Shown: positions 20,180 through 29,887 of the stretch, in pieces | Layout of the letters: the number at the start of each line of letters is the position of its first letter | Numbering within the stretch: the stretch's first letter is position 1 | Translations under genes and position numbers: made by a program | The notes under the pieces: generated by a model | Seen by the model: the letters and a program-made list of their open reading frames with translations, nothing else | Databases searched by the model: none | Told to the model about the DNA's origin: nothing | Source: Flavobacteriaceae bacterium | GTDB lineage: Bacteria; Bacteroidota; Bacteroidia; Flavobacteriales; Flavobacteriaceae | Reading direction: 5' to 3' | Assembly: GCA_024743095.1 (NCBI GenBank) | Contig: JANSXF010000002.1 | Coordinates: 1 to 64,000 of the forward strand | Length of the DNA stretch: 64,000 bases

Positions 20180-21643
20180 TTAATTGTTTTCTGAATATCC
20201 TACTGCTTCTCCGATAAGGGTGGCCGAGGTACATTCGTTGATTTTTACGTTGACAAAATCACCTATTTTGTAGTGTTCTTTTGGGAAAACTGCTACGGTA
20301 TTCTGTGAATTTCGTCCCATCCAATGAGCGTCCGATTTTTTGGATGTCCCTTCGATCAAGATTTCTTCGGTTTTTCCCAAATGCTCCTGTGTGCGATAAT
20401 GGCTATGCTTTTGCTGAAGGTCGATGATTTCCGTTAATCTCCTTTTTTTGGTTTCTTCAGGAATGTCGTCATCCATTTTTCGCTCTGCAAGCGTTCCGGG
20501 ACGTTCGGAATAGGCAAACATGAACCCAAAATCATATTTCACATATTCCATCAAACTTAGGGTGTCCTGATGGTCTTTCTCGGTTTCTGTAGGGAATCCG
20601 GTTATCATATCCTGACTTATGGCACAATCTGGAATCAGCTTTTTGATGTTGTCGATCAACTCAAAATATTCCTCACGAGTGTGCAAACGGTTCATTGCCT
20701 TTAAAATGCGGTTGCTTCCGCTTTGGACGGGCAGGTGAATGTACTTGCAAATGTTTCTGTATTTGGCCATGGCCTGGATTACGTCCAAGGTCATATCCTG
20801 AGGGTTGGATGTCGAAAAACGGATGCGCATCTTGGGCTGTGCCTGTGCTACCAGTTCCAAAAGTCCGGCAAAGTTTACGGAAGTGGCCTTTTGCATGTCC
20901 GTTGCCTTGTCGAAATCCTTTTTCAATCCGCCACCGTACCAAAGGTAGCTGTCCACATTCTGGCCCAACAAGGTGATTTCTTTGAAACCTCTGTCCCATA
21001 GGTCGTTTACTTCTTCCAAAATGGATTGTGGGTCGCGGCTTCGTTCCCTTCCCCGGGTAAACGGAACCACGCAGAAGGTACACATGTTATCACATCCACG
21101 GGTAATGGAAACAAAAGCAGAGACTCCGTTGGTATTTAATCGGACCGGCGCCACATCACCGTAGGTCTCATCTTTGGAGAGGATAACGTTCACGGCATTC
21201 CTGCCCTCGTCTATTTCTTGTATCAGATTGGGAAGGTCCTTGTATGCGTCCGGTCCTACCACCATGTCCACTATTTTTTCTTCTTCCAGGAACTTGCTCT
21301 TCAAACGTTCGGCCATACATCCCAAAACACCCACTTTCATGTTGGGCCTTGTTCTTTTTACGGCGTTGAATTTTTCCAAGCGCTTGCGTACGGTCTGTTC
21401 GGCCTTTTCTCGGATGGAACAGGTATTTACCAGAACCAAATCTGCGTCGTTCAGGTCTTGGGTGGTATTGAAACCTTCCTTTGCCAAAATGGATGCAACA
21501 ATTTCACTGTCCGAAAAGTTCATCTGGCAACCGTAGCTCTCAATGTAGAGCTTTCGACCGTTCTTTTCGTTGTTTTCCAGTGACAGGCTACTTCCCTGTT
21601 GGCTTTCATCTATTATCTTTTCCACGCTTTTTTCCTCTATCAT
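20180..21643 (-). CDS. miaB: tRNA-2-methylthio-N6-dimethylallyladenosine synthase MiaB
   Basis: This radical-SAM methylthiotransferase modifies i6A37 of tRNAs reading UNN codons. The 487 residues carry the N-terminal UPF0004 domain with three cluster cysteines ([27 protein letters not shown]), the radical-SAM CxxxCxxC ([14 protein letters not shown]) and a C-terminal TRAM domain. Start ATG 21643 is preferred over the TTG at 21664: a TTG-N21-TATCTTTG promoter ends just upstream and would put the transcript start between the two. Confidence 0.96.
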   Translation of the reverse strand: MIEEKSVEKIIDESQQGSSLSLENNEKNGRKLYIESYGCQMNFSDSEIVASILAKEGFNTTQDLNDADLVLVNTCSIREKAEQTVRKRLEKFNAVKRTRPNMKVGVLGCMAERLKSKFLEEEKIVDMVVGPDAYKDLPNLIQEIDEGRNAVNVILSKDETYGDVAPVRLNTNGVSAFVSITRGCDNMCTFCVVPFTRGRERSRDPQSILEEVNDLWDRGFKEITLLGQNVDSYLWYGGGLKKDFDKATDMQKATSVNFAGLLELVAQAQPKMRIRFSTSNPQDMTLDVIQAMAKYRNICKYIHLPVQSGSNRILKAMNRLHTREEYFELIDNIKKLIPDCAISQDMITGFPTETEKDHQDTLSLMEYVKYDFGFMFAYSERPGTLAERKMDDDIPEETKKRRLTEIIDLQQKHSHYRTQEHLGKTEEILIEGTSKKSDAHWMGRNSQNTVAVFPKEHYKIGDFVNVKINECTSATLIGEAVGYSENN

Positions 21644-21661
21644 AAATGTTTCAATGGGGTG

Positions 21662-21693
21662 CAAAGATAGTGCTTATTACATTTTAGTGACAA
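21662..21693 (-). promoter_or_regulatory. Promoter of miaB (TTG-N21-TATCTTTG)
   Basis: On the minus strand TTG (21693-21691) is followed after 21 bp by TATCTTTG (21669-21662), matching both Bacteroidota promoter elements. The predicted start lies about 13 bases before ATG 21643. Confidence 0.7.
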
Positions 21694-21718
21694 TATGGCA
21701 GTATTTTTTAATAATATA

Positions 21719-21748
21719 TTGCGATATCCCTTGTTAATATTACCTTTC
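21719..21748 (+). promoter_or_regulatory. Promoter of the 21776 membrane-protein gene (TTG-N19-TACCTTTC)
   Basis: TTG 21719-21721 and TACCTTTC 21741-21748 are spaced by 19 bp; the -7 box differs from consensus only in its last base. It lies back to back with the miaB promoter. Confidence 0.5.
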
Positions 21749-21775
21749 ACTTTAAAAAACAATTTAAACAGTACA

Positions 21776-22504
21776 ATGAATTTCACCAGTCTTTCCAATA
21801 GAATACAACAAAGTGTCCCGGTAGAATTCGGGTCCGTGTTCAACAACTCCATTGAACTTTTCAAAAAAGTATGGCTGCAAGGCTTTATTACCCTTGTATT
21901 GACATTTGCTGGGATTCTTCCGTTCTATTTATTGATCTATTTGCCGATGATAGCGGTGGGCATAAGTGACCCTGACATATTTGAACAGCAAGAAATGCCG
22001 CCGGTATTTGCAGGATTGATGACTTTGATCATGCCCTTGTTTATGATTGGTGTAATGACAATAGGTATCTGTCTGAACGCCGCTTTTCTGAGAATCTGCA
22101 GAAAATATGATTTGAACGAATCCGGTAAGGATGACTATTTCTACTATTTTAAAAAGGAATATTTGGCCAAGGCATTGATCATTTCCTTGATTATGGTGGG
22201 TCTGTCCTTTTTGGGCGTGTTGGCTTGCGGCTTGGGAATTATTTACCTGATGGTGCCCATGTCCCTGTTTCCTGCATTTTTTGCTTTTGACAGGGAACTC
22301 ACCGCTTTGGAAGTGGTGAAGGCAAGTTTTGCCCTTGGCAACAAAAACTGGTTGATGATATTCCTTTTGATACTTGTTTCAGGGTTCGTTGGTCAACTGG
22401 GGGCGATTCTTTGTTTGGTGGGAGTATTGTTTACTGCAATGTTCAGTAAGATACCGATTTATTTTATTCATAAAGATACCATTGGCATTTCAATGGACGC
22501 ATAA
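21776..22504 (+). CDS. Polytopic membrane protein of unknown function
   Basis: The 242 residues from ATG 21776 contain about five to six hydrophobic helices: roughly 28-55, 75-105, 125-150, 150-175 and 200-235. A helical N-terminal part (SNRIQQSVPVEFGSVFNNSIELFKK) and an internal SFALGNKNWLMIFLL stretch are visible. It resembles the glycerophosphodiester-phosphodiesterase-type or DUF975-like membrane domains only in general layout. I do not recognise a function. The longer frame from 21695 would begin upstream of the promoter. Confidence 0.7.
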   Translation: MNFTSLSNRIQQSVPVEFGSVFNNSIELFKKVWLQGFITLVLTFAGILPFYLLIYLPMIAVGISDPDIFEQQEMPPVFAGLMTLIMPLFMIGVMTIGICLNAAFLRICRKYDLNESGKDDYFYYFKKEYLAKALIISLIMVGLSFLGVLACGLGIIYLMVPMSLFPAFFAFDRELTALEVVKASFALGNKNWLMIFLLILVSGFVGQLGAILCLVGVLFTAMFSKIPIYFIHKDTIGISMDA

Positions 22505-22572
22505 TTTTATTGTGTTAAATGGCGCAACTAAATCCTTTGGTTTGCATCTAAGTAATTAAAGAACAAACCGCT

Positions 22573-23826
22573 ATGAGAACCAAGGTCCTTTTATTTTTAT
22601 GTCTCAATTTAGTATTGGCCACCTCTTGCTCCGATGATGATTCCAATGGGAGATATGAAGAATATTTGGTGGCCCGTCCTTTGACGATGAATAGGGCAGA
22701 GTTTGCCAATAGTGTAGATATTATCGCCCCCCGCCCCATGGACGAATCAGGCAAGGTCTACACGTATGGGGATTATATCTTGGTCAATGATAAATATAAA
22801 GGAGTACATGTAATAGACAACAGTAATCCGAACCAACCCGTTAAGGTGGCCTTTATTGAGATCCCTGGAAATGTGGATATTTCGGTGAAGAACGATTTTC
22901 TTTATGCCGACAGTCTAATGGATTTGGTGATTTTGGATATTTCCGATCTTGATAACATCACAATAGCAAATCGGTTGGAAAATGTGCTGCAAAGCTATGT
23001 GGCAGCTCCATTTGAGGCAGATTTGGTCGATTATAGTGATTATGGTTATGATTCCGAAGAAATTGTAATTGGATGGGAAATGGTTTCCGAACGCTTGACA
23101 TCCGAACAGTATCGATCCCGTTTCGGGAATTTCGGAATTGCCTTCGCCGAAGCGGCCAACGATGCCAATGCGCAAATAGGTCAGGGTGGGTCGTTGGCAA
23201 GGTTCAAAATTGTGGAAGATTATTTATACGCTGTCGATAGTCACAACATTAATATCTTCAATATTTCGGATTTGGACAATCCACAGGTTATGGACGATGT
23301 GCACGCTGGTTTTGATATAGAGACCATATTTAACAGGGACAATTATCTGTTCTTGGGAAGCATGAGGGGAATGTACATCTATGATATTTCATCTCCTGCC
23401 GCACCAGCCTTTGTGTCGGAGTTTCAACATGGCACGGCCTGCGATCCTGTTGTGGTGGATGGGGATTATGCTTACGTGACTTTAAGGGGCGGAAATATGT
23501 GCGGCGCTACCGAGAGCGGATTATATATCGTGGATATTTCCAATATAGAAAATCCTGAACTGGCCATAACCTATCCCATGGAAGGGCCGTATGGTCTGGG
23601 AATCAAGGATGAAAAAATATTTATCTGCGACGGGGATTCAGGTCTTAAGGTGTACGATAAGACCGATATTAATGATTTAACCGAATTGAACCATTTTGAA
23701 GATATTGTCACCTATGATGTCATTCCAATGGAAAACCATCTGATCATGGTCGGTGATGAAATATTGTATCAATATGAATACCTGGACGGAGGTATCAAGT
23801 TAATAAGTCAGATAGGGCTCAACTAG
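22573..23826 (+). CDS. LVIVD-repeat surface lipoprotein
   Basis: The 417 residues start with a lipoprotein signal (LVLATSC, Cys 19) followed by the acidic export-type SDDDSNG. The body is a series of beta-propeller blades with the LVIVD signature (VHVIDNSNPNQPVKVAFI, LVILDISDLDNI, IFNISDLDNPQ, MYIYDISSPAAP, LYIVDISNIENP, LKVYDKTDIND), about six blades. Such proteins are exposed on the cell surface in Bacteroidota and probably bind proteins or glycans. It is monocistronic and is closed by a terminator at 23848. Confidence 0.85.
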   Translation: MRTKVLLFLCLNLVLATSCSDDDSNGRYEEYLVARPLTMNRAEFANSVDIIAPRPMDESGKVYTYGDYILVNDKYKGVHVIDNSNPNQPVKVAFIEIPGNVDISVKNDFLYADSLMDLVILDISDLDNITIANRLENVLQSYVAAPFEADLVDYSDYGYDSEEIVIGWEMVSERLTSEQYRSRFGNFGIAFAEAANDANAQIGQGGSLARFKIVEDYLYAVDSHNINIFNISDLDNPQVMDDVHAGFDIETIFNRDNYLFLGSMRGMYIYDISSPAAPAFVSEFQHGTACDPVVVDGDYAYVTLRGGNMCGATESGLYIVDISNIENPELAITYPMEGPYGLGIKDEKIFICDGDSGLKVYDKTDINDLTELNHFEDIVTYDVIPMENHLIMVGDEILYQYEYLDGGIKLISQIGLN

Positions 23827-23847
23827 ATAAAAAAATCAACGCTTCCC

Positions 23848-23874
23848 ATCCCACTTTTAGTGGGATATTTTTTT
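23848..23874 (+). terminator. Rho-independent terminator of the LVIVD gene
   Basis: Arms 23848-23855 and 23859-23866 form a perfect 8-bp stem with a TTT loop, followed by A and eight Ts. Confidence 0.85.
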
Positions 23875-23913
23875 ATTGGTAAAGGGCAAAACCGCAAAAT
23901 CGAAAAATTGATA

Positions 23914-23921
23914 TACTTTTG
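23914..23921 (+). promoter_or_regulatory. -7 element (TACTTTTG) of topA
   Basis: TACTTTTG matches TAnnTTTG and ends 19 bp before ATG 23941. No clear -33 TTG is seen. It supports the short start, because the longer frame from 23860 would overlap the terminator of the previous gene. Confidence 0.5.
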
Positions 23922-23940
23922 TTGGGACAAAACCAAGTGC

Positions 23941-26421
23941 ATGCCAAAGAATTTAGTTATTGTAGAGTCCCCCGCCAAAGCAAAGACCATTGAACGATTT
24001 CTAGGAAAAGAATTTCAAGTCGAGTCCAGTTTTGGGCATATTGCCGATCTTCCCTCAAAGGAGCTTGGCGTAGATGTTGAGAACGATTTTAAGCCGAAAT
24101 ATACTGTTGATAAGGAGAAAAAAGCCTTGGTGAAAAAACTCAAGGACTTGGCCAAAAAAGCGGAAACCATATGGCTTGCCAGTGATGAAGACCGAGAAGG
24201 GGAGGCAATTTCATGGCACTTGGCAGAGGAATTGGGACTGGACAAGGAAAAGACCAAACGAATCGTATTCAACTCCATTACCAAATCGGCCATTCAAAAG
24301 GCGATAGAAAACCCAAGGGACATTAATTACAACTTGGTAAATGCACAACAGGCCCGTAGGGTTTTGGACCGATTGGTGGGTTATGAGCTATCACCCGTTC
24401 TTTGGAAGAAAATAAAACCGGGGCTCTCGGCAGGGCGTGTGCAATCCGTAGCGGTACGTTTGATCGTTGAGCGGGAAAGGGAAATCGAAGGCTTTACCCC
24501 CGAGGCTTCTTTTCGTATCAAAGCTGAATTTAAGACAGACGAAGGAAATGCATTTGCAGCAAAGCTGAGCACTACGTTTCCGACGAAGCAAGCGGCAGAA
24601 TCATTTTTAAAGGAAAATATCGGGGCGGACTTTTCAGTTTCCGATTTGGCCCAAAAGCCGGCAAAAAAATCTCCGGCAGCACCGTTTACCACATCTACCT
24701 TGCAACAGGAAGCTTCCAGAAAGCTGTACTTTTCGGTAAGCCGAACCATGCAGGTGGCGCAGCGCTTATATGAAGCAGGTCTCATCACCTATATGAGAAC
24801 GGATAGCGTCAACCTATCCAACGAAGCATTGGCCGCCGCAAAAGAGGCCATTCTGGATAATTATGGCGAAAAATACAGTCAAACCAGAAACTTTACAGGA
24901 AAATCCAAAGGAGCACAAGAGGCGCACGAGGCCATCCGTCCTACCGATATGAAATTGCAATCGCCCCAATTGGAGCGAGATCAGGCCAAATTATATGAAT
25001 TGATATGGAAGCGTACCCTGGCATCCCAAATGAGCGATGCGCAGTTGGAACGTACCAATGTCAGAATAAAAGCGAGCACACACAGCGAAGAATTCTCCGC
25101 GAATGGAGAGGTTGTAAAGTTCGATGGTTTCCTTAAAGTATATCTGGAAGGTACCGATGATGAAGATGGGGAGGAGCAAGATGGAATGCTTCCGGCCATG
25201 AAAGTAGGGGAACCGCTTCAAAATGTGTTTATTTCGGCAACCGAAAGATTTTCAAGGCCCCCTTACCGTTATTCGGAAGCTTCTTTGGTAAAGAAATTGG
25301 AGGAGTTGGGCATCGGTAGACCATCTACCTACGCACCTACCATATCTACCATTCAAAACAGGGGCTATGTGGAAAAAGGCACCGTAGAAGGCTCAGAACG
25401 TAACTATGTACAGTTGGTATTGGAAGATGGAAAAGTGTCCGACAGTCAACTCAGCGAAATGGTCGGTTCCGAAAAGGGAAAGATCGTACCTACCGATATA
25501 GGGATGATCGTAAACGACTTTTTGGTGACACACTTTACCCAAATTTTGGACTACAACTTCACGGCGCAAGTGGAAGAAGATTTTGATGAGATAGCATCCG
25601 GTGACGAGGATTGGCAGGAAATGATGAAAAATTTCTATAAAGATTTTCATCCCAATGTACTTGAGGTTGAGGAAAACGCTGAACGTGCCAGCGGAGAACG
25701 TGTTTTGGGAACTGACCCAAAATCTGGCAGACAGGTGTCCGTACGATTGGGCCGCTTTGGACCAATGGTGCAAATTGGGACCGTAGATGATGAGGACAAG
25801 CCGGAGTTTGCCAGCTTGTTGCCAGATCAGTCCATAGGTACCATTACTTTTGAAGAAGCCATGACACTTTTTGAGCTCCCAAGAAAGTTGGGTGTTTACC
25901 AAGGGGAAGAGGTAGAGGCCAATGTGGGCCGATATGGCCCTTATGTACGATTTGGTAAAAAATTTATATCACTGGATAAGGGCGAAAGCGCTTTTGACGT
26001 GGATATGGACCGTGCCATTGAACTGATCAAGGCAAAACAAAAAGCCGATGCGCCCATTGCTGCTTATGAAGGTAAAGATGTTACCAAAGGAGTAGGTAGG
26101 TTCGGACCGTTTATCAAGTGGGACGGCATGTTCATCAATGTGAACAAAAAATATGATTTTGACAATCTATCCGACGGGGATATAGGTGAGTTGATTGAGG
26201 CAAAGAAGAAAAAAGAGGCCGAGAAACTCATTCAGGAGTGGCCCGAAGAAAAGATACGGATAGAAAAAGCCCGTTGGGGAAGACACAATATTATAAAGGG
26301 CAGGGTGAAAGTGGAGCTTTCCAAGGATGTGGATGCCACAAAAATCACATTGGAAGAAGCCCAGACTCTGCTGGAAAAGAAATCACCAAAGAAAAAAGCC
26401 AAGACAAAAGCTAAGAAATAA
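23941..26421 (+). CDS. topA: DNA topoisomerase I
   Basis: This type IA topoisomerase relaxes negative supercoils. The 826 residues start MPKNLVIVESPAKAK. The Toprim domain carries DEDREGEAISWH (acidic triad) and the active-site Tyr lies in LITYMRTDSVNLS (about residue 285). The C-terminus has no Cys4 zinc fingers. Instead it has the Lys-rich repeats typical of Bacteroidota TopA (VGRYGPYVRFGKKF, VGRFGPFIKWDGMF) and a Lys/Ala tail. It is followed after 2 bp by the arginase-fold gene, clearly one operon. Confidence 0.97.
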   Translation: MPKNLVIVESPAKAKTIERFLGKEFQVESSFGHIADLPSKELGVDVENDFKPKYTVDKEKKALVKKLKDLAKKAETIWLASDEDREGEAISWHLAEELGLDKEKTKRIVFNSITKSAIQKAIENPRDINYNLVNAQQARRVLDRLVGYELSPVLWKKIKPGLSAGRVQSVAVRLIVEREREIEGFTPEASFRIKAEFKTDEGNAFAAKLSTTFPTKQAAESFLKENIGADFSVSDLAQKPAKKSPAAPFTTSTLQQEASRKLYFSVSRTMQVAQRLYEAGLITYMRTDSVNLSNEALAAAKEAILDNYGEKYSQTRNFTGKSKGAQEAHEAIRPTDMKLQSPQLERDQAKLYELIWKRTLASQMSDAQLERTNVRIKASTHSEEFSANGEVVKFDGFLKVYLEGTDDEDGEEQDGMLPAMKVGEPLQNVFISATERFSRPPYRYSEASLVKKLEELGIGRPSTYAPTISTIQNRGYVEKGTVEGSERNYVQLVLEDGKVSDSQLSEMVGSEKGKIVPTDIGMIVNDFLVTHFTQILDYNFTAQVEEDFDEIASGDEDWQEMMKNFYKDFHPNVLEVEENAERASGERVLGTDPKSGRQVSVRLGRFGPMVQIGTVDDEDKPEFASLLPDQSIGTITFEEAMTLFELPRKLGVYQGEEVEANVGRYGPYVRFGKKFISLDKGESAFDVDMDRAIELIKAKQKADAPIAAYEGKDVTKGVGRFGPFIKWDGMFINVNKKYDFDNLSDGDIGELIEAKKKKEAEKLIQEWPEEKIRIEKARWGRHNIIKGRVKVELSKDVDATKITLEEAQTLLEKKSPKKKAKTKAKK

Positions 26422-26423
26422 CT

Positions 26424-27581
26424 ATGGCATTCGATTTTCTGGTTCCGGTCAAGGAAAAAGTATTGGCACATTCCGAATTGTTGCCAGAACAGGCATTGGG
26501 CAAGAATATCCACATGCATACCGCAAAAGATGGGCTGCCTGTGTTCGCTCAAGCTGATGTCGCTATTTTTGGAGTCTTGGAATCCAGAAACGCTTTCGAG
26601 AAAAAGCCCGAGAAATTGGACCTTGATGAGGTCCGTATCCAGCTTTACCGGTTAATGATGGGTAACTGGAACTCCACTATTATAGATATTGGCGACGTAG
26701 AGGAAGGAAATACCGTCGAGGATACTTATTTTGTGGTAAAGGAAATCGTGGCAGGCCTGCTCGAGGAAAACATCATACCGATCGTCTTGGGTCTTACCCA
26801 GGACATTACCTTTCCTACCTACCGCGCTTTCGACAAAATAAAGAATATGGTGAACCTGGTCTCCATCGATAGTCGGTTCGACTTTGGGGAGGATGACGAA
26901 CTGATCTCATCACATTCCTACATGAGTAAGATCATTACCGATAAGCCCAACAACCTTTTCAATTTTTCCAACATTGGCTACCAGAGTTACTTTAATGCCC
27001 AAGAGGAAAAGGATTTGATGGAGCGTCTTTTTTTTGATGCTTATCGTTTGGGTGAGGTTGCCGCGAACATTGAATTGGCGGAACCGGTATTGCGGAGCAG
27101 CGATATCGTAAGCTTGGATCTAAGGGCAGTTCGAGCCAGCGAAATGGGCGGCTCAAGAAATTTTTCTCCCAACGGGTTTACCGGAAGGGAGATATGTGCC
27201 ATTGCCCGTTACGCCGGAATAAGTGATAAAGTAACCCTGATTGGTATATACGAGGGAGAGAATTCCTATCAAGCCTTTCAGATGATCGCCCAGATCATCT
27301 GGTACTTCATAGAAGGGTTGAGTTTTAGAATAAAAGAATACCCAAGCTCTAAGAGCGAAGACTTCACAAAGTTTACCGTGCCCACGGACACCGAGGAATT
27401 GGTCTTCTTCAAAAGCCATGTTACAGAAAGATGGTGGGTGGAAGTGCCAACAATTTTAGCAGAACATACTAAAACAAATTCGGTGGCGTTATTACCATGC
27501 ACCGAAGAGGACTATCTGGATGCTTGCAACCAGAACATTCCCGAACGGTGGTTCAAAGCCTACAGAAAAGGGCTGAACTAA
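26424..27581 (+). CDS. Arginase/formimidoylglutamase-fold protein with degenerate metal site
   Basis: This 385-residue protein of the ureohydrolase fold is usually annotated formimidoylglutamase in Bacteroidota. The positions that bind the Mn pair in active enzymes are mostly changed. GGDHS becomes GLTQDI (His lost), DAHxD becomes DSRFD (Asp-Ala-His lost, final Asp kept), and SxDxDxxDP becomes SLDLRAVRASE (second Asp lost). A hydrolase role is therefore doubtful. It may be a binding or scaffold protein. It is tightly coupled to topA (2 bp) and followed 121 bp later by gldK. Confidence 0.8.
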   Translation: MAFDFLVPVKEKVLAHSELLPEQALGKNIHMHTAKDGLPVFAQADVAIFGVLESRNAFEKKPEKLDLDEVRIQLYRLMMGNWNSTIIDIGDVEEGNTVEDTYFVVKEIVAGLLEENIIPIVLGLTQDITFPTYRAFDKIKNMVNLVSIDSRFDFGEDDELISSHSYMSKIITDKPNNLFNFSNIGYQSYFNAQEEKDLMERLFFDAYRLGEVAANIELAEPVLRSSDIVSLDLRAVRASEMGGSRNFSPNGFTGREICAIARYAGISDKVTLIGIYEGENSYQAFQMIAQIIWYFIEGLSFRIKEYPSSKSEDFTKFTVPTDTEELVFFKSHVTERWWVEVPTILAEHTKTNSVALLPCTEEDYLDACNQNIPERWFKAYRKGLN

Positions 27582-27702
27582 ATAAATTAAATTTTGACCA
27601 TTAATTGTTTTTACACAATAATTCATTCAAAAATCAGTTTTGAGAATAATAAACCTGTGTATTACAGTTATAAATCTTGAATCGAATAATTTAACCTAAA
27701 GT

Positions 27703-29082
27703 ATGAGAAAGCTATTCTTTTCATCTATAGCACTTGTTTTTTTGCTTACCAGTTGTGGCTCTAAATCAAGATCAAAAGGTGAACTAGTTGGGGTCAGTGG
27801 TAAAAAATGGCATCCAGAAAAACCCTATGGAATGGAACTGATTCCCCGCGGCGCCTTTGTTATGGGTAAAGCCGAGGAGGATCAGGCGAAAGTATTGAAC
27901 GCTCCCACAAGAACGGTTACCGTACGTTCCTTTTATATGGACGACACGGAAATCACCAATAGTGAGTACCGACAGTTCGTGGAGTGGGTCAAGGATTCCA
28001 TAGTAAGAACAAGATTGGCCATTTTGGCCGACGAGCTGGGAATAAGCCCAGAGGATGAAGGTATCGGGGAGTATGCTTTTAAGGATACGGACACTACCGA
28101 ACTTTCCGTTTATGACAAATACATGCTCGACAACTACGCGGGTCTGGGAGCGACCGGGTACGAAGGAAGGGCTTTGAACAAAGATGTGGATTTGGTATGG
28201 GATACATCCGAATATCCAGATGAGTACTACGCAGAGGTGATGGATTCCATCTACCTTCCTGAGGAGGAAAGCTACAATGGATTGAGAAGTGTTGATGTTA
28301 CCAAGTTAAAATATAAATACAGCTGGATGGATATCGAAGCTGCTGCCAGGGCAAGAACCGGTAACAGAAAGGATTTCATCAAGCACGAAGAATTGGAGAT
28401 TTATCCTGACACCACAGTGTGGATCCGGGATTTTGAATACAGCTACAACGAGCCAATGCACAACGATTACTTCTGGCACGATGCCTACAGTGATTATCCT
28501 GTAGTAGGTGTTAACTGGATGCAGGCCAAAGCTTTCTGTAACTGGAGGACCAAGTTCAAGAACGACGACCAAAAAAGTCGTGGCAAACAGTTCGTAAACC
28601 AGTTTAGGTTGCCGACCGAAGCTGAGTGGGAATATGCTGCAAGAGGTGGGATCGAAGGCGGAACATACCCTTGGGGCGGTCCTTATGTGATCAGTGATAC
28701 CGGATGTTTTATGGCCAACTTTAAGCCCCAACGCGGAGATTATGCCGCCGATGCCGCTCTGTATACCGTAGAAGCTAAGTCTTTTGAACCCAACGAATAC
28801 AACCTGTACAATATGGCCGGTAACGTTGCCGAATGGACCAACTCCAGCTTTGATGCAGGTGCTTACGAATACTTGTCCACCATGAACCCGAACATTGGTT
28901 CACAGGACAACCAACGTAAAGTGATCCGCGGAGGGTCTTGGAAAGATGTTGCTTACTTCTTACAGGTAAGTACCAGGGATTACGAATACCAAGATTCTGC
29001 AAGAAGTTATATCGGATTCAGAACCGTTCAAGATTACATGGGTGAAGAAGATTCGACCAACGGTAGCAGAAGCGGACTATAA
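27703..29082 (+). CDS. gldK: Gliding motility / T9SS lipoprotein GldK
   Basis: This outer-membrane lipoprotein forms, with GldN, the periplasmic ring of the type IX secretion system. The 459 residues have lipobox LLTSC (Cys 18) and a formylglycine-generating-enzyme (SUMF1) fold: MELIPRGAFVMGK, MDDTEITNSEYRQFV, VVGVNWMQAKAFCNWR, FRLPTEAEWEYAARGG, YNMAGNVAEW, VIRGGSWKD. The fold is structural here, not catalytic. It is the first gene of gldKLMN. Confidence 0.96.
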   Translation: MRKLFFSSIALVFLLTSCGSKSRSKGELVGVSGKKWHPEKPYGMELIPRGAFVMGKAEEDQAKVLNAPTRTVTVRSFYMDDTEITNSEYRQFVEWVKDSIVRTRLAILADELGISPEDEGIGEYAFKDTDTTELSVYDKYMLDNYAGLGATGYEGRALNKDVDLVWDTSEYPDEYYAEVMDSIYLPEEESYNGLRSVDVTKLKYKYSWMDIEAAARARTGNRKDFIKHEELEIYPDTTVWIRDFEYSYNEPMHNDYFWHDAYSDYPVVGVNWMQAKAFCNWRTKFKNDDQKSRGKQFVNQFRLPTEAEWEYAARGGIEGGTYPWGGPYVISDTGCFMANFKPQRGDYAADAALYTVEAKSFEPNEYNLYNMAGNVAEWTNSSFDAGAYEYLSTMNPNIGSQDNQRKVIRGGSWKDVAYFLQVSTRDYEYQDSARSYIGFRTVQDYMGEEDSTNGSRSGL

Positions 29083-29167
29083 TAAAACAACGAGAGAACA
29101 TTATATAAACAAGTAAGAGTAGTAACCAAATACTTATTTTTTATATAACTTAATTAAAACTAGAATT

Positions 29168-29824
29168 ATGGCGCAGTCAAAATCAACAAAAAAGCTGTTT
29201 AACATGGCCTACGGGCTTGGAGCATCGGTAGTAATTATTGGTGCATTGTTCAAGATCCTTCACTGGGAGTTCGGACCACTTACCGGTGGACTTCTTCTCG
29301 CAGTTGGACTTATTACCGAGGCATTGATCTTTGCCATCTCTGCATTTGAACCAGTAGATGATGAATTCGATTGGTCTTTGGTATACCCGGAATTGGCCGG
29401 TGGTGAAGCAAACGCTTCCAGAAAACAAGAAGCTAAGGACGCTCAAGAAGCTGAAGGTCTTCTTTCCAAGAAATTGGACAACCTACTTAAAGAGGCCAAA
29501 ATCGATTCTGATCTTTTTGCCAACTTGGGCGAAAGTATCAAGAGTTTTGAAGGTGCCGCTAAGAATATCACCCCTACAACAGATGCTATCCAACACACTA
29601 AGAAGTATTCTGAGGAATTGTCTCACGCAGCAGCTCAAATGGAATCTTTGAACAGCCTGTACAAAGTACAATTGGAAAGCGCTAGCAGACAAGCTTCCAT
29701 CAACGAGGAAGTTGTACAGAATGCAGGTGCTTTGAAAGACCAAATGCAATCATTGGCCACTAACCTTTCTTCTTTGAACGGAGTTTACGGTGGTATGCTT
29801 ACAGCCATGGGCGGAAGAAACTAA
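29168..29824 (+). CDS. gldL: T9SS inner-membrane motor protein GldL
   Basis: GldL is the pentameric proton-driven stator of the type IX secretion/gliding motor. The 218 residues have two N-terminal TM helices (about 14-34 and 38-60: MAYGLGASVVIIGALFKILHW, LTGGLLLAVGLITEALIF) containing the conserved Glu of TM2 and a Lys/His-containing turn. A long cytoplasmic helical domain follows (EELSHAAAQMESLNSLYKVQLE). The gene is 85 bp after gldK. Confidence 0.96.
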   Translation: MAQSKSTKKLFNMAYGLGASVVIIGALFKILHWEFGPLTGGLLLAVGLITEALIFAISAFEPVDDEFDWSLVYPELAGGEANASRKQEAKDAQEAEGLLSKKLDNLLKEAKIDSDLFANLGESIKSFEGAAKNITPTTDAIQHTKKYSEELSHAAAQMESLNSLYKVQLESASRQASINEEVVQNAGALKDQMQSLATNLSSLNGVYGGMLTAMGGRN

Positions 29825-29887
29825 TTAGAGTTTGATCAACAGAAAACAAACCAAATCAAATTAATTATTAAATCTAATTAGAAAAAC

